Source: Sediminitomix flava (GTDB taxonomy: Bacteria > Bacteroidota > Bacteroidia > Cytophagales > Flammeovirgaceae). Taken from it: DNA of 64,000 nt. Position 1 is the stretch's first letter. Each line of letters begins with the position of its first letter. This document shows positions 26,498 to 35,570 of the stretch, piece by piece. The translations under genes were made by a program, and so were the position numbers. The notes beneath the pieces are model-generated. The model was not told the DNA's origin and ran no database searches. It saw only the letters and a list, made by a program, of their open reading frames with translations. The DNA is taken from assembly GCF_003149185.1 (NCBI RefSeq), contig NZ_QGDO01000004.1, positions 205,076 through 269,075 on the forward strand, in the 5' to 3' direction.

Positions 26498-26628
26498 GCT
26501 TAAAACCTTCTATCATTCTTTGATCACATCTTTGTAATATAAGGTGTGGTCTAAACCTATAATTCTACTTTACCGAACAACAGCAGACTATTCTCTTGTT
26601 TTTAAATTGAAGAAGAAGTCTAACCAAT

Positions 26629-27120
26629 ATGAAACTAACATTTAAAATTCTAATATACTTTTGCTTTGTTCTTGCTTCATGTCAATCTGAATCAGAAACA
26701 AAAACTAGAGGTGATCATATTATTTTTAGTAATGACCCTGATGTTATTGATGGGAAATTGCTACAAGAGGCATTCCCTGACTCTCTTCCTAAATTTCAAA
26801 TTTATGTAACCCACTCGGCTGTAGGAATGGTAAAGGCAAAAGTGATAAATGATAGTAGTAAAGTGATTGCAAGCTCCTCAATTATTGACCTCCTTAATCA
26901 CAAGAATGAAATATCTAGGTTCAAGAAAAGTGAATTATCCTTCGAAGATTATCCACTATTAATCAAAGGTCAAAACTCGATTGCTATTTTAGTTGCTGAT
27001 CGATTTCAAGTACAGATTAAATCATTGAGCCAAAGTTTTAATGACGATCGTATTAAAGAAAGATTTAAACAATTCGACCTAGAAAAATTAAAAGCATTAT
27101 CCTCAAAAAATATAAATTAG
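26629..27120 (+). CDS. Hypothetical lipoprotein
   Basis: 163 residues. The signal peptide has lipobox LASC, so Cys18 is the predicted lipidated residue. The mature part is polar, mixed alpha/beta, with a C-terminal basic helix (DDRIKERFKQFDLEKLKAL). I do not recognise the family. It is on the same strand as the outer-membrane protein gene upstream and may be cotranscribed. Location: periplasmic side of inner or outer membrane. Confidence 0.6.
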   Translation: MKLTFKILIYFCFVLASCQSESETKTRGDHIIFSNDPDVIDGKLLQEAFPDSLPKFQIYVTHSAVGMVKAKVINDSSKVIASSSIIDLLNHKNEISRFKKSELSFEDYPLLIKGQNSIAILVADRFQVQIKSLSQSFNDDRIKERFKQFDLEKLKALSSKNIN

Positions 27121-27256
27121 AATGGCTCAAATATTAATTTTAAATATATAATTCTACTATATTTAAATTCTGATAATAAATTAAATAAGCTTCTTTTTAG
27201 TTCTTCATGAGACTTTTAACTTGTACAGGTTGAAATGCTCATCAACTCTTTTGACT

Positions 27257-28240
27257 ATGAATTATACTGGAACTTTTGAAGGCTCTCCTTCGGCCGCTGC
27301 ATTTGCTGCATATAATATTCCCTCTGAAGAATGGATCAGCTACACTCAAGCTCTTCTAGTCATCGCTGGTGCAGATGGAAAACTATCATCAGATGAAAGT
27401 GAATGGCTATCAAGTGCATTTTTGAATGTGGTTAAAGCTAACACCGAGGCAAGGGAGTACTTGGAAAACTATGACTTTGGTGCTCAGAAGATTGAAGAAC
27501 TTTTAACCGACCTAAACTTTAAAACACCCTTAAATCATAAAAGAGCACTTCTTTACGATGCTGTTCATATGTCTAGAGCTGACTTTGTCTACGCCCCAGA
27601 AGAACAAAGTTCTGTTCACAGAGCTGCGGAGTACATGAAAATTCCTAGCTACCTCACCAAAGCCATTGAAGGACTTGTCAATACAGAAAAAGCCGTTGAA
27701 ATGACTCGTAAAGCGATATTCGAGTTAGAAGAACATAAGAAAGGCGATGGCTTATATAAAGTTTCTGACCCAAATAGCTTTAAGGCAAGTATTCATGAAA
27801 GAAATATGCTTGGGCTAAAACATGTTGAAGAAAACTTACAACGTCTGTATGGCTTTGCTCTAATGATCATTGCTGGCGCTGATGGTGAAGTTTCAGAACG
27901 TGAGCAAGAATGGTATAAAAGTGATTTTGCGGTTAACACTTCTGTTTCAACTCAGGTTGTCAAAGAAGTACTGGACTTTGATTACAGACATGAATCTCTA
28001 GAAGACGTTATCTCAGAATTAAACAAAAAAGTACCTGTAAACATCAAAAGGACCCTCCTCTACAATGCTATTAAAATGGCAAGAGCAGATAAACTCTACC
28101 CATCAGAAGAACGTATGGCTGTTGAAAGAGCTGCTAGCCTACTAGATGTAAATGAAGATATTATGCACACCATTCAGCATCTTGTAATGACTGAAGAGAA
28201 AGTTGCTAAGCTTAAAAAGACCCTATTTATAGCGAGTTGA
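27257..28240 (+). CDS. Tandem TerB-like domain protein
   Basis: 327 residues built from two copies of a TerB/DjlA-N-like helical domain. Copy 1 (about 24-150) contains VIAGADGKLSSDE; copy 2 (about 192-320) contains IIAGADGEVSERE. Both then have a K/N-x-x-x-x-L-L-Y-D/N-A block followed by ADxxYxxEE and an E-x-x-AAxxL segment. The ADG...E acidic pattern is the metal-binding signature of TerB folds. No signal peptide, so cytosolic. TerB-like domains occur in tellurite/stress modules, but no ter genes are adjacent and the function is unknown. I chose the ATG at 27257 over a TTG at 27221. Confidence 0.7.
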   Translation: MNYTGTFEGSPSAAAFAAYNIPSEEWISYTQALLVIAGADGKLSSDESEWLSSAFLNVVKANTEAREYLENYDFGAQKIEELLTDLNFKTPLNHKRALLYDAVHMSRADFVYAPEEQSSVHRAAEYMKIPSYLTKAIEGLVNTEKAVEMTRKAIFELEEHKKGDGLYKVSDPNSFKASIHERNMLGLKHVEENLQRLYGFALMIIAGADGEVSEREQEWYKSDFAVNTSVSTQVVKEVLDFDYRHESLEDVISELNKKVPVNIKRTLLYNAIKMARADKLYPSEERMAVERAASLLDVNEDIMHTIQHLVMTEEKVAKLKKTLFIAS

Positions 28241-28250
28241 TTAACAAAAA

Positions 28251-28280
28251 AGGGATTTAATCAAATGATTAAATCCCTTA
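28251..28280. terminator. Terminator between TerB-like and DUF4301 genes
   Basis: Near-perfect palindrome AGGGATTTAATCA/TGATTAAATCCCT (28251-28278) with A and T runs on both sides. Serves both convergent genes. Confidence 0.75.
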
Positions 28281-28296
28281 TATCTCATATTGTTTT

Positions 28297-29889
28297 TTAA
28301 CTCAAAAGAAAAAGTTGATCCTTTGTCCAGTGCGCCCTTCTTAAAAGATCATTTACTTTTTTTACAGGACTAAATGTTGCAGCTGGGGCTTCAACAAAAA
28401 TTGTATTCCAGTCAGACATTGCTCCATTCCAAAGCCCTGGTAATTCTTGTGATTTTACTTCCTCACCATTTCTAGACTTGATAGCAATAAAACCAGTATC
28501 TGAATCCCTAAAGTCTAATAAGTTAAACTTTTCTCCTTTATAATTTCGTACTCCACAGACCAAATCCACAGGGTTAAAATGTGTAGCTTGTTCAACTACA
28601 GCTACCTTTGCTGGATCATTCATATCAATTTGTGCAGACTCGACAATTTGCAAAGAAATCGACCCATCTGGATTAACCGCCCAAAATGGTCCTCCACCAG
28701 GCTCTCCCTCATTTTTAACCATTCCGCTTACACGAATAGGCCTGTTCAATTTTGTATGAAGATATTCTAACTTCCCTTCATCTGAAAGATCTTGATAGGA
28801 CTTAGGAAAAACTGTATATAAATCTTCTTTCAAAAAGTTCTCCATTTCTGAACGTAACTCAAAACCTACATTCCCTTCATCAATAAGGTTAAGGTATTTA
28901 AATACTTTCTTTTGATACGAAATTAGAACACCTGCTAAAACCTTTTTATTAAATTCTACGTCTGGCTTCAGTCTATCAGGCTGAACATTATCTATATTTT
29001 TTATAAAAATAATATCAGAATCTAAATCATTAAGATTTTCTATTAGGGCTCCATGTCCTCCTGGACGGAAAAGAATTTTCCCATTCTCCATACGGAATGG
29101 TTTATTATCCATAGTTGCTGCAATGGTATCGGTTGCAGGTTTTTGTACAGAAAAAGTTATTTCAAAAGAAGTATGAAACCTTTCTTCATAAATAGGTTGC
29201 ACTACCTCTAAATGCTTCTGAAAACGCTCCATATGTTCAGGCGAAACCGTAAAATGAATCTTCACTACGTTACCTGTACTTTTCCCATACATAGCCCCCT
29301 CAACCAAATGCTCCTCAACAGGGGTACGCATTTCACTTTCTCCATATTTATGGAATTTCAGTAAACCTTTTGGCAAGGACCCATATTCCATCCCATCTCC
29401 TTCTAGTAAGGTTTCTAACATTTGAACATAAGCTCTTTGAGTCAATAAGTCATCAATGTCTCCTCCTTTCTCGGCTAACATTTCTTTTAGATCATAATAA
29501 AAGGCAAAATCTTTGATACGGTCAAAAAGTACCATTACATCATGATCTGATGGATATTCGGTAAAGTCCGCTTGACCAACTTCAGTACCTCTATGCTTAC
29601 GAAGAAATTCATACATTACTTTGAACATTCGAGTAGCAGCTCCTGAAGCAGGTACAAACTTCATAACCTCTTTATTCTCAATTGCAGCATCGTACTGTAA
29701 TTCATAAGAAATTTTTTGAGACTCTGATAGTTTTATTATCCCGTCCTTTTTAATAGCTGGACGAACAATGTTCATCGGTGGGAAACCATTTCGGAAATAA
29801 TTCAACTGAGAAAAAATCTGTTCGCTAGATATGCTTTTATCGTTGAGTAGTTCTTGATCTGCTATCGATAGTTCTATGTTCATGCTCAT
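28297..29889 (-). CDS. DUF4301-family protein
   Basis: 530 residues, no signal peptide. It matches what I know of DUF4301, a family of unknown function seen mainly in Bacteroidota. Conserved-looking stretches include FVPASGAATRMFK near residue 80, a P-loop-like or nucleotide-binding-looking turn; FRPGGHGALIENLN, about 275; and GEPGGGPFWAVN, about 395. Such segments suggest an enzyme acting on phosphorylated sugars or nucleotides, but this is not established. An ATG at 29883 is an alternative start. It has a probable own promoter (29916-29948). Confidence 0.75.
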   Translation of the reverse strand: MSMNIELSIADQELLNDKSISSEQIFSQLNYFRNGFPPMNIVRPAIKKDGIIKLSESQKISYELQYDAAIENKEVMKFVPASGAATRMFKVMYEFLRKHRGTEVGQADFTEYPSDHDVMVLFDRIKDFAFYYDLKEMLAEKGGDIDDLLTQRAYVQMLETLLEGDGMEYGSLPKGLLKFHKYGESEMRTPVEEHLVEGAMYGKSTGNVVKIHFTVSPEHMERFQKHLEVVQPIYEERFHTSFEITFSVQKPATDTIAATMDNKPFRMENGKILFRPGGHGALIENLNDLDSDIIFIKNIDNVQPDRLKPDVEFNKKVLAGVLISYQKKVFKYLNLIDEGNVGFELRSEMENFLKEDLYTVFPKSYQDLSDEGKLEYLHTKLNRPIRVSGMVKNEGEPGGGPFWAVNPDGSISLQIVESAQIDMNDPAKVAVVEQATHFNPVDLVCGVRNYKGEKFNLLDFRDSDTGFIAIKSRNGEEVKSQELPGLWNGAMSDWNTIFVEAPAATFSPVKKVNDLLRRAHWTKDQLFLLS

Positions 29890-29915
29890 GGGTAAAAAAA
29901 TTATAAATATGGATT

Positions 29916-29948
29916 CAAAAATAAATAATCGACTAAACTTTTATTCAA
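29916..29948 (-). promoter_or_regulatory. Promoter of the DUF4301 gene
   Basis: On the minus strand TATTTTTG (29916-29923) fits TAnnTTTG exactly, with TTG at 29946-29948 (spacing 22). It lies 27 bases before the ATG. Confidence 0.45.
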
Positions 29949-29975
29949 TGTAAATATAAAAAAAGTGAAAAAAAG

Positions 29976-30013
29976 AAAAAACCTCAGCTGAATTTGTTTT
30001 CAACTGAGGTTTA
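29976..30013 (-). terminator. Terminator of the exopolysaccharide locus
   Basis: Stem AAACCTCAG/CTGAGGTTT (29979-29987 with 30004-30012). The minus strand exits into a T-rich run. It marks the 3' end of the wcaJ-like gene. Confidence 0.85.
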
Positions 30014-30033
30014 ATTAAAATCTTTTCATATTC

Positions 30034-31407
30034 TTAATATGCATTTTCGTCACCTTTGACGATTGACAAACCTGTCAGGACTATAATTTTAACATCGAAA
30101 TATAGACTCCAATTTTCCACATAGAATCGATCAAGCTTCACACGTCCCTTCATTGCATAATCATCTCCTTCTGTCTCTCCTCGATAACCTTTTGCCTGTG
30201 CCAAGCCTGTGATACCTGGTTTAACAAAATGGCGAGTCATAAACTTCTCAATGATTTTAGAATATTCCTCAGTATGCTTCAACATATGAGGACGAGGTCC
30301 GACAACAGACATTTCCCCTTTCAACACATTAATAAATTGAGGGAATTCATCAATACTTGTCTTACGAATAAAAGCACCAACCTTAGTGATACGCATATCC
30401 CCTTTTGTTGCTTGTCTCGAATCTGAATCTGAATTCACAGCCATTGATCGAAACTTATAACACCAAAATGATTTCCCATCTTTCCCAGTACGCTTCTGTT
30501 TAAAGAAAACTGGCCCCCTTGACTCAAGCTTAATCAATAAACCTATAATTGGAAATAACCAAGAGAAAACTAACAACATTACTAAAGAAGAAAATGCGAT
30601 ATCAAAAGTTCTTTTTATCACTCTATTTTTTATATCATCTAAAGGAATCTCTGTAACATTTAAAACTGGAATATGTCCATAACGTTCCAAGGTTAACCCT
30701 TTCATTGGAAACCCTCTGAAATCTGTAATCAACTTTACTTTAATAAAACGGTCTTCCGCATAATCGATCAGTTCACGTATCTTTTCATGAGTTAGATAAG
30801 GAACACAACAATAGACTTCATCTATATCTTCATTATTTATGTATTCGCTAATTGTAGACAAATCTGATACTTTTTGATTTTGTTCATCTCCAAAAAGTCT
30901 TTTTATACGATAACCATATTCAGGATGAGCTCTAAAAAGAATCTCAAGTTGTTTGGACAGTTCTCCATGTCCAGCAATTATTACATTGCGGTAATTATAA
31001 CCATTTTTTCGATACGCTCTCAAAGTCCAAATTAACGTTCCCCCCAGCAACATCATCAAAAACCATTCGGTAGTAAACCCCAATATCAAAAATTCTCTTG
31101 AAATATTAGAGAATTTAATCAATGTAGAAAATGCTGTAATTAATAGAAAGTGCATTAATACTGTAAAAGTATACTTACGCACATATTGCACATAACGCAT
31201 TGTTCTTTTTATATGAAAAGGCTTTATAATCAATTCAAGCATTATCCAAAAAACATTACTCCCCACATATAATAAAGAATAAGGTTCTTCAAATAAAATA
31301 GCGACTGAATCAAACTTCCAAAAAGCCACTAAAAGAAGTGAAATATTTACAATAACTAAATCAAGTGTAAATACTATGGGTTTTATATAATGAGAGTTAC
31401 CTGTCAT
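30034..31407 (-). CDS. WcaJ-type undecaprenyl-phosphate sugar phosphotransferase
   Basis: 457 residues. Four N-terminal membrane helices (about 10-115), a middle nucleotide-binding-like domain, a further helix (about 270-295), then the C-terminal bacterial sugar transferase domain. The latter has FKQKRTG, CYKFRSM, LRKTS-like IRKTSIDEFPQ, VGPRP and PGITGLAQ. Enzymes of this type move hexose-1-phosphate, usually glucose, onto undecaprenyl phosphate and so start each repeat unit. Last gene of the minus-strand cluster; a separate -7 box (31502-31509) may give it extra transcription. The exact first sugar is not certain. Confidence 0.88.
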   Translation of the reverse strand: MTGNSHYIKPIVFTLDLVIVNISLLLVAFWKFDSVAILFEEPYSLLYVGSNVFWIMLELIIKPFHIKRTMRYVQYVRKYTFTVLMHFLLITAFSTLIKFSNISREFLILGFTTEWFLMMLLGGTLIWTLRAYRKNGYNYRNVIIAGHGELSKQLEILFRAHPEYGYRIKRLFGDEQNQKVSDLSTISEYINNEDIDEVYCCVPYLTHEKIRELIDYAEDRFIKVKLITDFRGFPMKGLTLERYGHIPVLNVTEIPLDDIKNRVIKRTFDIAFSSLVMLLVFSWLFPIIGLLIKLESRGPVFFKQKRTGKDGKSFWCYKFRSMAVNSDSDSRQATKGDMRITKVGAFIRKTSIDEFPQFINVLKGEMSVVGPRPHMLKHTEEYSKIIEKFMTRHFVKPGITGLAQAKGYRGETEGDDYAMKGRVKLDRFYVENWSLYFDVKIIVLTGLSIVKGDENAY

Positions 31408-31501
31408 ATCTTTTCAAACACTATATCGAACAAAAAAACGTCAAAAAATCTAATTCAGTTTCTAAAAGGAAGACGTTCACCTTTTAACACAAATTGACAT
31501 A

Positions 31502-31509
31502 CAAAAATA
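31502..31509 (-). promoter_or_regulatory. -7 box upstream of the WcaJ-type gene
   Basis: Minus-strand TATTTTTG, an exact TAnnTTTG match, in the 150-base gap after manC. No TTG at the right spacing, so weak. Confidence 0.3.
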
Positions 31510-31557
31510 AGACAATTCAAGAGAAAAATAAGACAAAAAATAAAAAGGTTTAGTTAA

Positions 31558-32631
31558 CTAAACCTTTTCAATTTCTTTTTCTTGAAGTTCACTGACAAAC
31601 TCTTTAATCCGCTGTTCATCATCTTTGTTACAGATTACCATCACGTTATCTTTTTCTGCAATAATAAAATTATTTAGACCTTGAACAATCAATAATTTAT
31701 CTTGCGGTGTTTTGATAATACTATTCTTAGTATTATACACATGTATATCTCCATCTAATACATTATTGGCATCATCCTTCTTAGAAATATCAAATAAAGA
31801 CTTCCAAGTTCCTAGATCTGACCAACCAATCACACATGGCTTGACAAAGACATTCTGAGCTTTCTCCATAATCCCATAATCAATGGAGATAGATCCACAA
31901 TCTTGATACACTCTTGCTACCGCCTTTTGCTCCCTTTCTGTATAAAAGTCATCAGCAATTTCATTAAATGCGATTGCTAGATTAGACATATGCTCTGAAA
32001 ATGCTTTTGTAATAGCATCTACATTCCAAATAAAGATTCCCGAGTTCCATACATAGTCACCACTCTCCAAGAAACGAATAGCTTTTTCTTTTTGAGGCTT
32101 TTCTGTAAACTGTTTCACCTTATATAGAGATCCTAGACGAGATTCTTCGTTGACTTGGATATAACCATAACCCGTATCAGGACGACTCGGTTGAATACCC
32201 AAAGTCACCAACACATCTTCTTTTTCACTAATGTAAAGTACTTCTCGTAGCGTATCCTTAAAAATCCCTTCCTTTACTATCACATGGTCGGCAGGAGAAA
32301 CAATAATATTTGCTTCTGGGTTTTGCTTCTGAATTTTATATGATGCATAAGCAATACAAGGCGCTGTATTTCTACGACCTGGCTCTAATAAGATTTGTTC
32401 ATCAGAAATAAAAGGAAGCTGTTCATTTATTAAACCTTTATAATCTTTATTAGTCACAATAAAGATATTTTCTTTAGGAGCTATTTCCGTGAAACGGTCA
32501 ACGGTTTGTTGTATTAGTGTTCTACCAGTTCCAAGTATATCTAAAAATTGCTTTGGAGTCTCTTTCGTACTAAATGGCCAAAATCGTGAACCGATACCGC
32601 CTGCCATTATAATGATATAGTTATTATTCAT
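31558..32631 (-). CDS. manC: Mannose-1-phosphate guanylyltransferase
   Basis: 357 residues; makes GDP-mannose from mannose-1-phosphate and GTP. The nucleotidyltransferase signature is AGGIGSRFWPFS near the N-terminus, followed by TPKQFLD. FVEKP-like TEKPQKEKA is at about 185 and WNSGIF at about 201. Only the pyrophosphorylase domain and a short C-terminal extension are present, not the PMI domain of the bifunctional form. GDP-mannose feeds gmd and fcl farther up the same cluster. It overlaps the preceding glycosyltransferase gene by 8 bases. Confidence 0.93.
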   Translation of the reverse strand: MNNNYIIIMAGGIGSRFWPFSTKETPKQFLDILGTGRTLIQQTVDRFTEIAPKENIFIVTNKDYKGLINEQLPFISDEQILLEPGRRNTAPCIAYASYKIQKQNPEANIIVSPADHVIVKEGIFKDTLREVLYISEKEDVLVTLGIQPSRPDTGYGYIQVNEESRLGSLYKVKQFTEKPQKEKAIRFLESGDYVWNSGIFIWNVDAITKAFSEHMSNLAIAFNEIADDFYTEREQKAVARVYQDCGSISIDYGIMEKAQNVFVKPCVIGWSDLGTWKSLFDISKKDDANNVLDGDIHVYNTKNSIIKTPQDKLLIVQGLNNFIIAEKDNVMVICNKDDEQRIKEFVSELQEKEIEKV

Positions 32632-33847
32632 GAGTTAATTCTTCTAGTTCATTCATAAAATCATCTAACACTTTAGAATATGAAAATTTATCCACAATAT
32701 ACTTTCTAGCATTCTTCCCCATATCCTTTGACTTATATTGATCAGACTTAAGGTCTGATATAGTATTAACGACTCCATCAAAATCGTTACTATCTAAAAA
32801 TATTCCCCCTTGGGATTCTGTTAGTACCTTATTCACTTCAGAGGATAAATTCCCTGTAACTAAAGAAGGAACTTCACTTGCCATCATCCCTAACAATTTA
32901 GAAGGCATAACAGTATCTATTACGTCATTCTTTTGAAACAAAACATGGAGGTCTGCAAAGCACAGCAAAGTATTTAACTCTGAATATTCTACTGGATTAT
33001 ATATATAAATGTTTTTATACTCTTTTAAATCTTTTTCTAATTCTTTCCTTTTTGCCCCATTACCTACTAAGACAAACTCGACACTTTGATCATCTTTGAA
33101 AAAATCAACAACTTTCAAATAAGTTTCCCAGTCTTGTTTCGCTCCAATATTACCAGAATACAATACTTTAAAAGATTCAGATTTCTTACCCCATTTTCCA
33201 CTTTTAGCTTTTTCTGGTGTTATTTTATTTTCATCTACCCAGTTTGGAAAATAATAACTTGATGATGAAGATTTTGACGCTAACTTCTTTAACATTCCAT
33301 GACTGATCGTACTAACTCTATCTGCTTTATTTAATAAGCTAACTTCCATTTCCATTAAGAGCTTTTTCATCGCCCTTGTATGAAATTTATTCCCTATTAA
33401 ACCAGATTCGAAAGCAGCATCAAACTCAAAGTCTTGAATATGCACCCAAAGCTTACCTCCAGTTTTCCATGAAATTAATTTACCTAAAAAGATACTTGAA
33501 GTAAAAGGGACTACAGAGATAACTATATCTGCTGATTTTATCTTTTGTATATTCAGAATAGAACCTAACGTAAAATCCACTAAATGAATCAGTCGCTTTA
33601 AAAAAGTTGGTTTCTTAGGAACATATTGTTTGTATCTAAATACATTTACTCCATTTATATTCTCCCTTAAATAAGAACCTTTCTTTTTATAAGGAACCCA
33701 TATATCCCACTGTGGATAATAAGGATAGCCTGTAATTACAGAAACATTATGATTTTTCTTTATTAAAAACTCTGCCATTTGTGCAGAATACAATCCAATG
33801 GCAGAGTCTTCTGGAGCGTAATTTATTCCAACAATTGCTATATCCAT
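32624..33847 (-). CDS. WcaI-like family 4 glycosyltransferase
   Basis: 407 residues. The N-terminus IVGINYAPEDSAIGLYSAQMAE resembles the WcaI/WbuB glycosyltransferases of colanic-acid-type clusters. The C-terminal Rossmann domain has VLYSGNIGAKQDW and the donor-side LLGMMASEVP block. A GT4 enzyme acting at the cytoplasmic face; donor unknown (WcaI uses GDP-fucose in enteric bacteria, and GDP-fucose synthesis genes are in this cluster). It is 24 bases downstream of the O-antigen-ligase-like gene. Confidence 0.85.
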   Translation of the reverse strand: MDIAIVGINYAPEDSAIGLYSAQMAEFLIKKNHNVSVITGYPYYPQWDIWVPYKKKGSYLRENINGVNVFRYKQYVPKKPTFLKRLIHLVDFTLGSILNIQKIKSADIVISVVPFTSSIFLGKLISWKTGGKLWVHIQDFEFDAAFESGLIGNKFHTRAMKKLLMEMEVSLLNKADRVSTISHGMLKKLASKSSSSSYYFPNWVDENKITPEKAKSGKWGKKSESFKVLYSGNIGAKQDWETYLKVVDFFKDDQSVEFVLVGNGAKRKELEKDLKEYKNIYIYNPVEYSELNTLLCFADLHVLFQKNDVIDTVMPSKLLGMMASEVPSLVTGNLSSEVNKVLTESQGGIFLDSNDFDGVVNTISDLKSDQYKSKDMGKNARKYIVDKFSYSKVLDDFMNELEELTHE

Positions 33848-33871
33848 ACTAAATGATTGAAATACTTATCT

Positions 33872-35050
33872 TTATTTTTTTGATGAAAAGAGAAAATATG
33901 TCAATAAAAAAGATGTAAGAACAGCTCCAAACTGCCGCTCTAAAACATTCTCAGTCAATGAGTTAATAAGGAAAATTATAAGTAAAAAAAAATAAATTTT
34001 ATTATGCTTACTTCTATGTAAGTGAATTAAATAAAATAATAAAAGTAATAGAAAACCTATAAAACCTATTCCTAAAAAAACACTTAAAAATTGATTATGT
34101 GTATTATATTGATGATCCAAATATATTTTATCATTCTCCAGATAAGAGAAAATTGCCTCTGCTATATTGTTAAAACCTATCCCTATAATCCAATTTTCCT
34201 TAATTAGAGATACAGTAGCTTTCCAAATATAAACTCTAATACTAGTTGAACTAGATAGATTTAATTCTCCTAAAAAGTTGTCTAAGTTAAAAACATCTAA
34301 AACTCGCCAAGTTATTGGCATAAAATAAATTACTAATAATAGTATCAAAAGGGCAGAGAAAGAAGCCGTTAAAACGATTTTCTTATTGAAGTACTTGACT
34401 CCTTGAATAAAAGCAATAACTAACAAAGATAATATTGTTGATTTACCACCTAGAAAAATGATAAATGGCAGAATTATAAAGGTTATTACACTCCAAAATT
34501 TACTTGTATTCAATACTGAAAGACCAAAAACAAACGCTACTGATAAATACAATGATAAATATATTGGATGAATACCTATATATGGCATCACATTAATAGA
34601 AAGTCTTACAGTACTAGTATTAACAACAGTTCCCCAATGAAAAGCATGTTTACTAAATATAAAATTAAGTATTATAGGTATAATGTAACAAAGACTTCCT
34701 ATTAGAAATAGTTTTGCTATAGTTTTATCATAATTACATTTTTGAGAGAATAAAAATATAGTAGGAATTAATACATAACTAATAACTCGTTCTAAATAAT
34801 TCTCTTTTTCTAAATGCAACAAACATCCTAATAAGTAAATTATAAAAGGAATTATCATTATCAGATAATCTAAAAGTATAATTCTGTTGATTATATACTT
34901 TTGATGTTTTAACCTATAAATAGCTATAGTCAAAGAATAAAATAACACTATATTTTGAACCTTCAGAGGTAGTAGGACCATCAAAGCCAATAATAATAAC
35001 GGTTGCCCTTTAATATCTAAATACAACTTCTCAATCTCTCGTCTTAACAT
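33872..35050 (-). CDS. O-antigen ligase/polymerase-like membrane protein
   Basis: 392 residues with about ten to eleven membrane helices and one larger periplasmic loop around residues 250-305 (LSSSTSIRVYIWKATVSLI, then a THNQFLSVFLG segment). That layout fits the Wzy_C / WaaL family, which polymerises or ligates lipid-linked repeat units. It is AT-rich and divergent, as usual. It overlaps the acetyltransferase gene by 20 bases. Whether it is the Wzy polymerase of this locus or a ligase is unclear, because a second polymerase-like protein is encoded at 38128-39402. Confidence 0.8.
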   Translation of the reverse strand: MLRREIEKLYLDIKGQPLLLLALMVLLPLKVQNIVLFYSLTIAIYRLKHQKYIINRIILLDYLIMIIPFIIYLLGCLLHLEKENYLERVISYVLIPTIFLFSQKCNYDKTIAKLFLIGSLCYIIPIILNFIFSKHAFHWGTVVNTSTVRLSINVMPYIGIHPIYLSLYLSVAFVFGLSVLNTSKFWSVITFIILPFIIFLGGKSTILSLLVIAFIQGVKYFNKKIVLTASFSALLILLLVIYFMPITWRVLDVFNLDNFLGELNLSSSTSIRVYIWKATVSLIKENWIIGIGFNNIAEAIFSYLENDKIYLDHQYNTHNQFLSVFLGIGFIGFLLLLLFYLIHLHRSKHNKIYFFLLIIFLINSLTENVLERQFGAVLTSFLLTYFLFSSKK

Positions 35051-35570
35051 ACCTTACTGGACTTCCTACATATACTCCCTTTTTTTCTATATTCTTAAAG
35101 ACACTACTTCTAGCACCGACAACACTCCCTGAACAAATTTCTACTCCAGGGCCAATATAAACATCAGTAGCTATCCACACCTCATCCTCGATTTTAATAG
35201 ACTTTTCAAAAATTGGAAAAGTTATTTGAGAATAATCATGAGACCCTGTACATAGATATGATCTTTGGGATACTACTGAATTTTTTCCTATTTTAATAGT
35301 TCCTAAAGTGTATAAAACAACATCATCTCCTATCCAAGAGTTATCTCCCACACTCAACTTCCAAGGATAAGTTACTTTAACACTTGGTCTTATAATGACA
35401 TTTTTTCCAATTTCAGCCCCAAATAACCTAAGTAAAAACCTTCTCCAACCATACATGAATTGTAGCGAAGTACCAAATAACATTGATTGTACCACCCACC
35501 ATATTTGAACCCAAATAGCATTACGTCCCCTAAAATTTTTAGGTAATTTAAATTGACTTAAATCTTGCAT
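35031..35570 (-). CDS. WcaF-like hexapeptide acetyltransferase
   Basis: 179 residues of the left-handed beta-helix acyltransferase class. There are hexapeptide repeats from about 50 to 160 (IGKNVIIRPSV, IGDDVVLYTLG, IATDVYIGPGV) and a probable catalytic His in GSHDYS. The N-terminal PKNFRGRNAIWVQIWW matches WcaF-type colanic acid O-acetyltransferases. It probably acetylates a sugar of the repeat unit using acetyl-CoA. It sits directly next to the upstream GT4 gene (no gap) and overlaps the next gene by 20 bases. Confidence 0.88.
   Translation of the reverse strand: MQDLSQFKLPKNFRGRNAIWVQIWWVVQSMLFGTSLQFMYGWRRFLLRLFGAEIGKNVIIRPSVKVTYPWKLSVGDNSWIGDDVVLYTLGTIKIGKNSVVSQRSYLCTGSHDYSQITFPIFEKSIKIEDEVWIATDVYIGPGVEICSGSVVGARSSVFKNIEKKGVYVGSPVRYVKTRD

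Noticed and set aside
27257-28240. Tellurite-resistance operon
   Set aside because: Only TerB-like domains are present; no TerC, TerD, TerZ or other ter genes are nearby.
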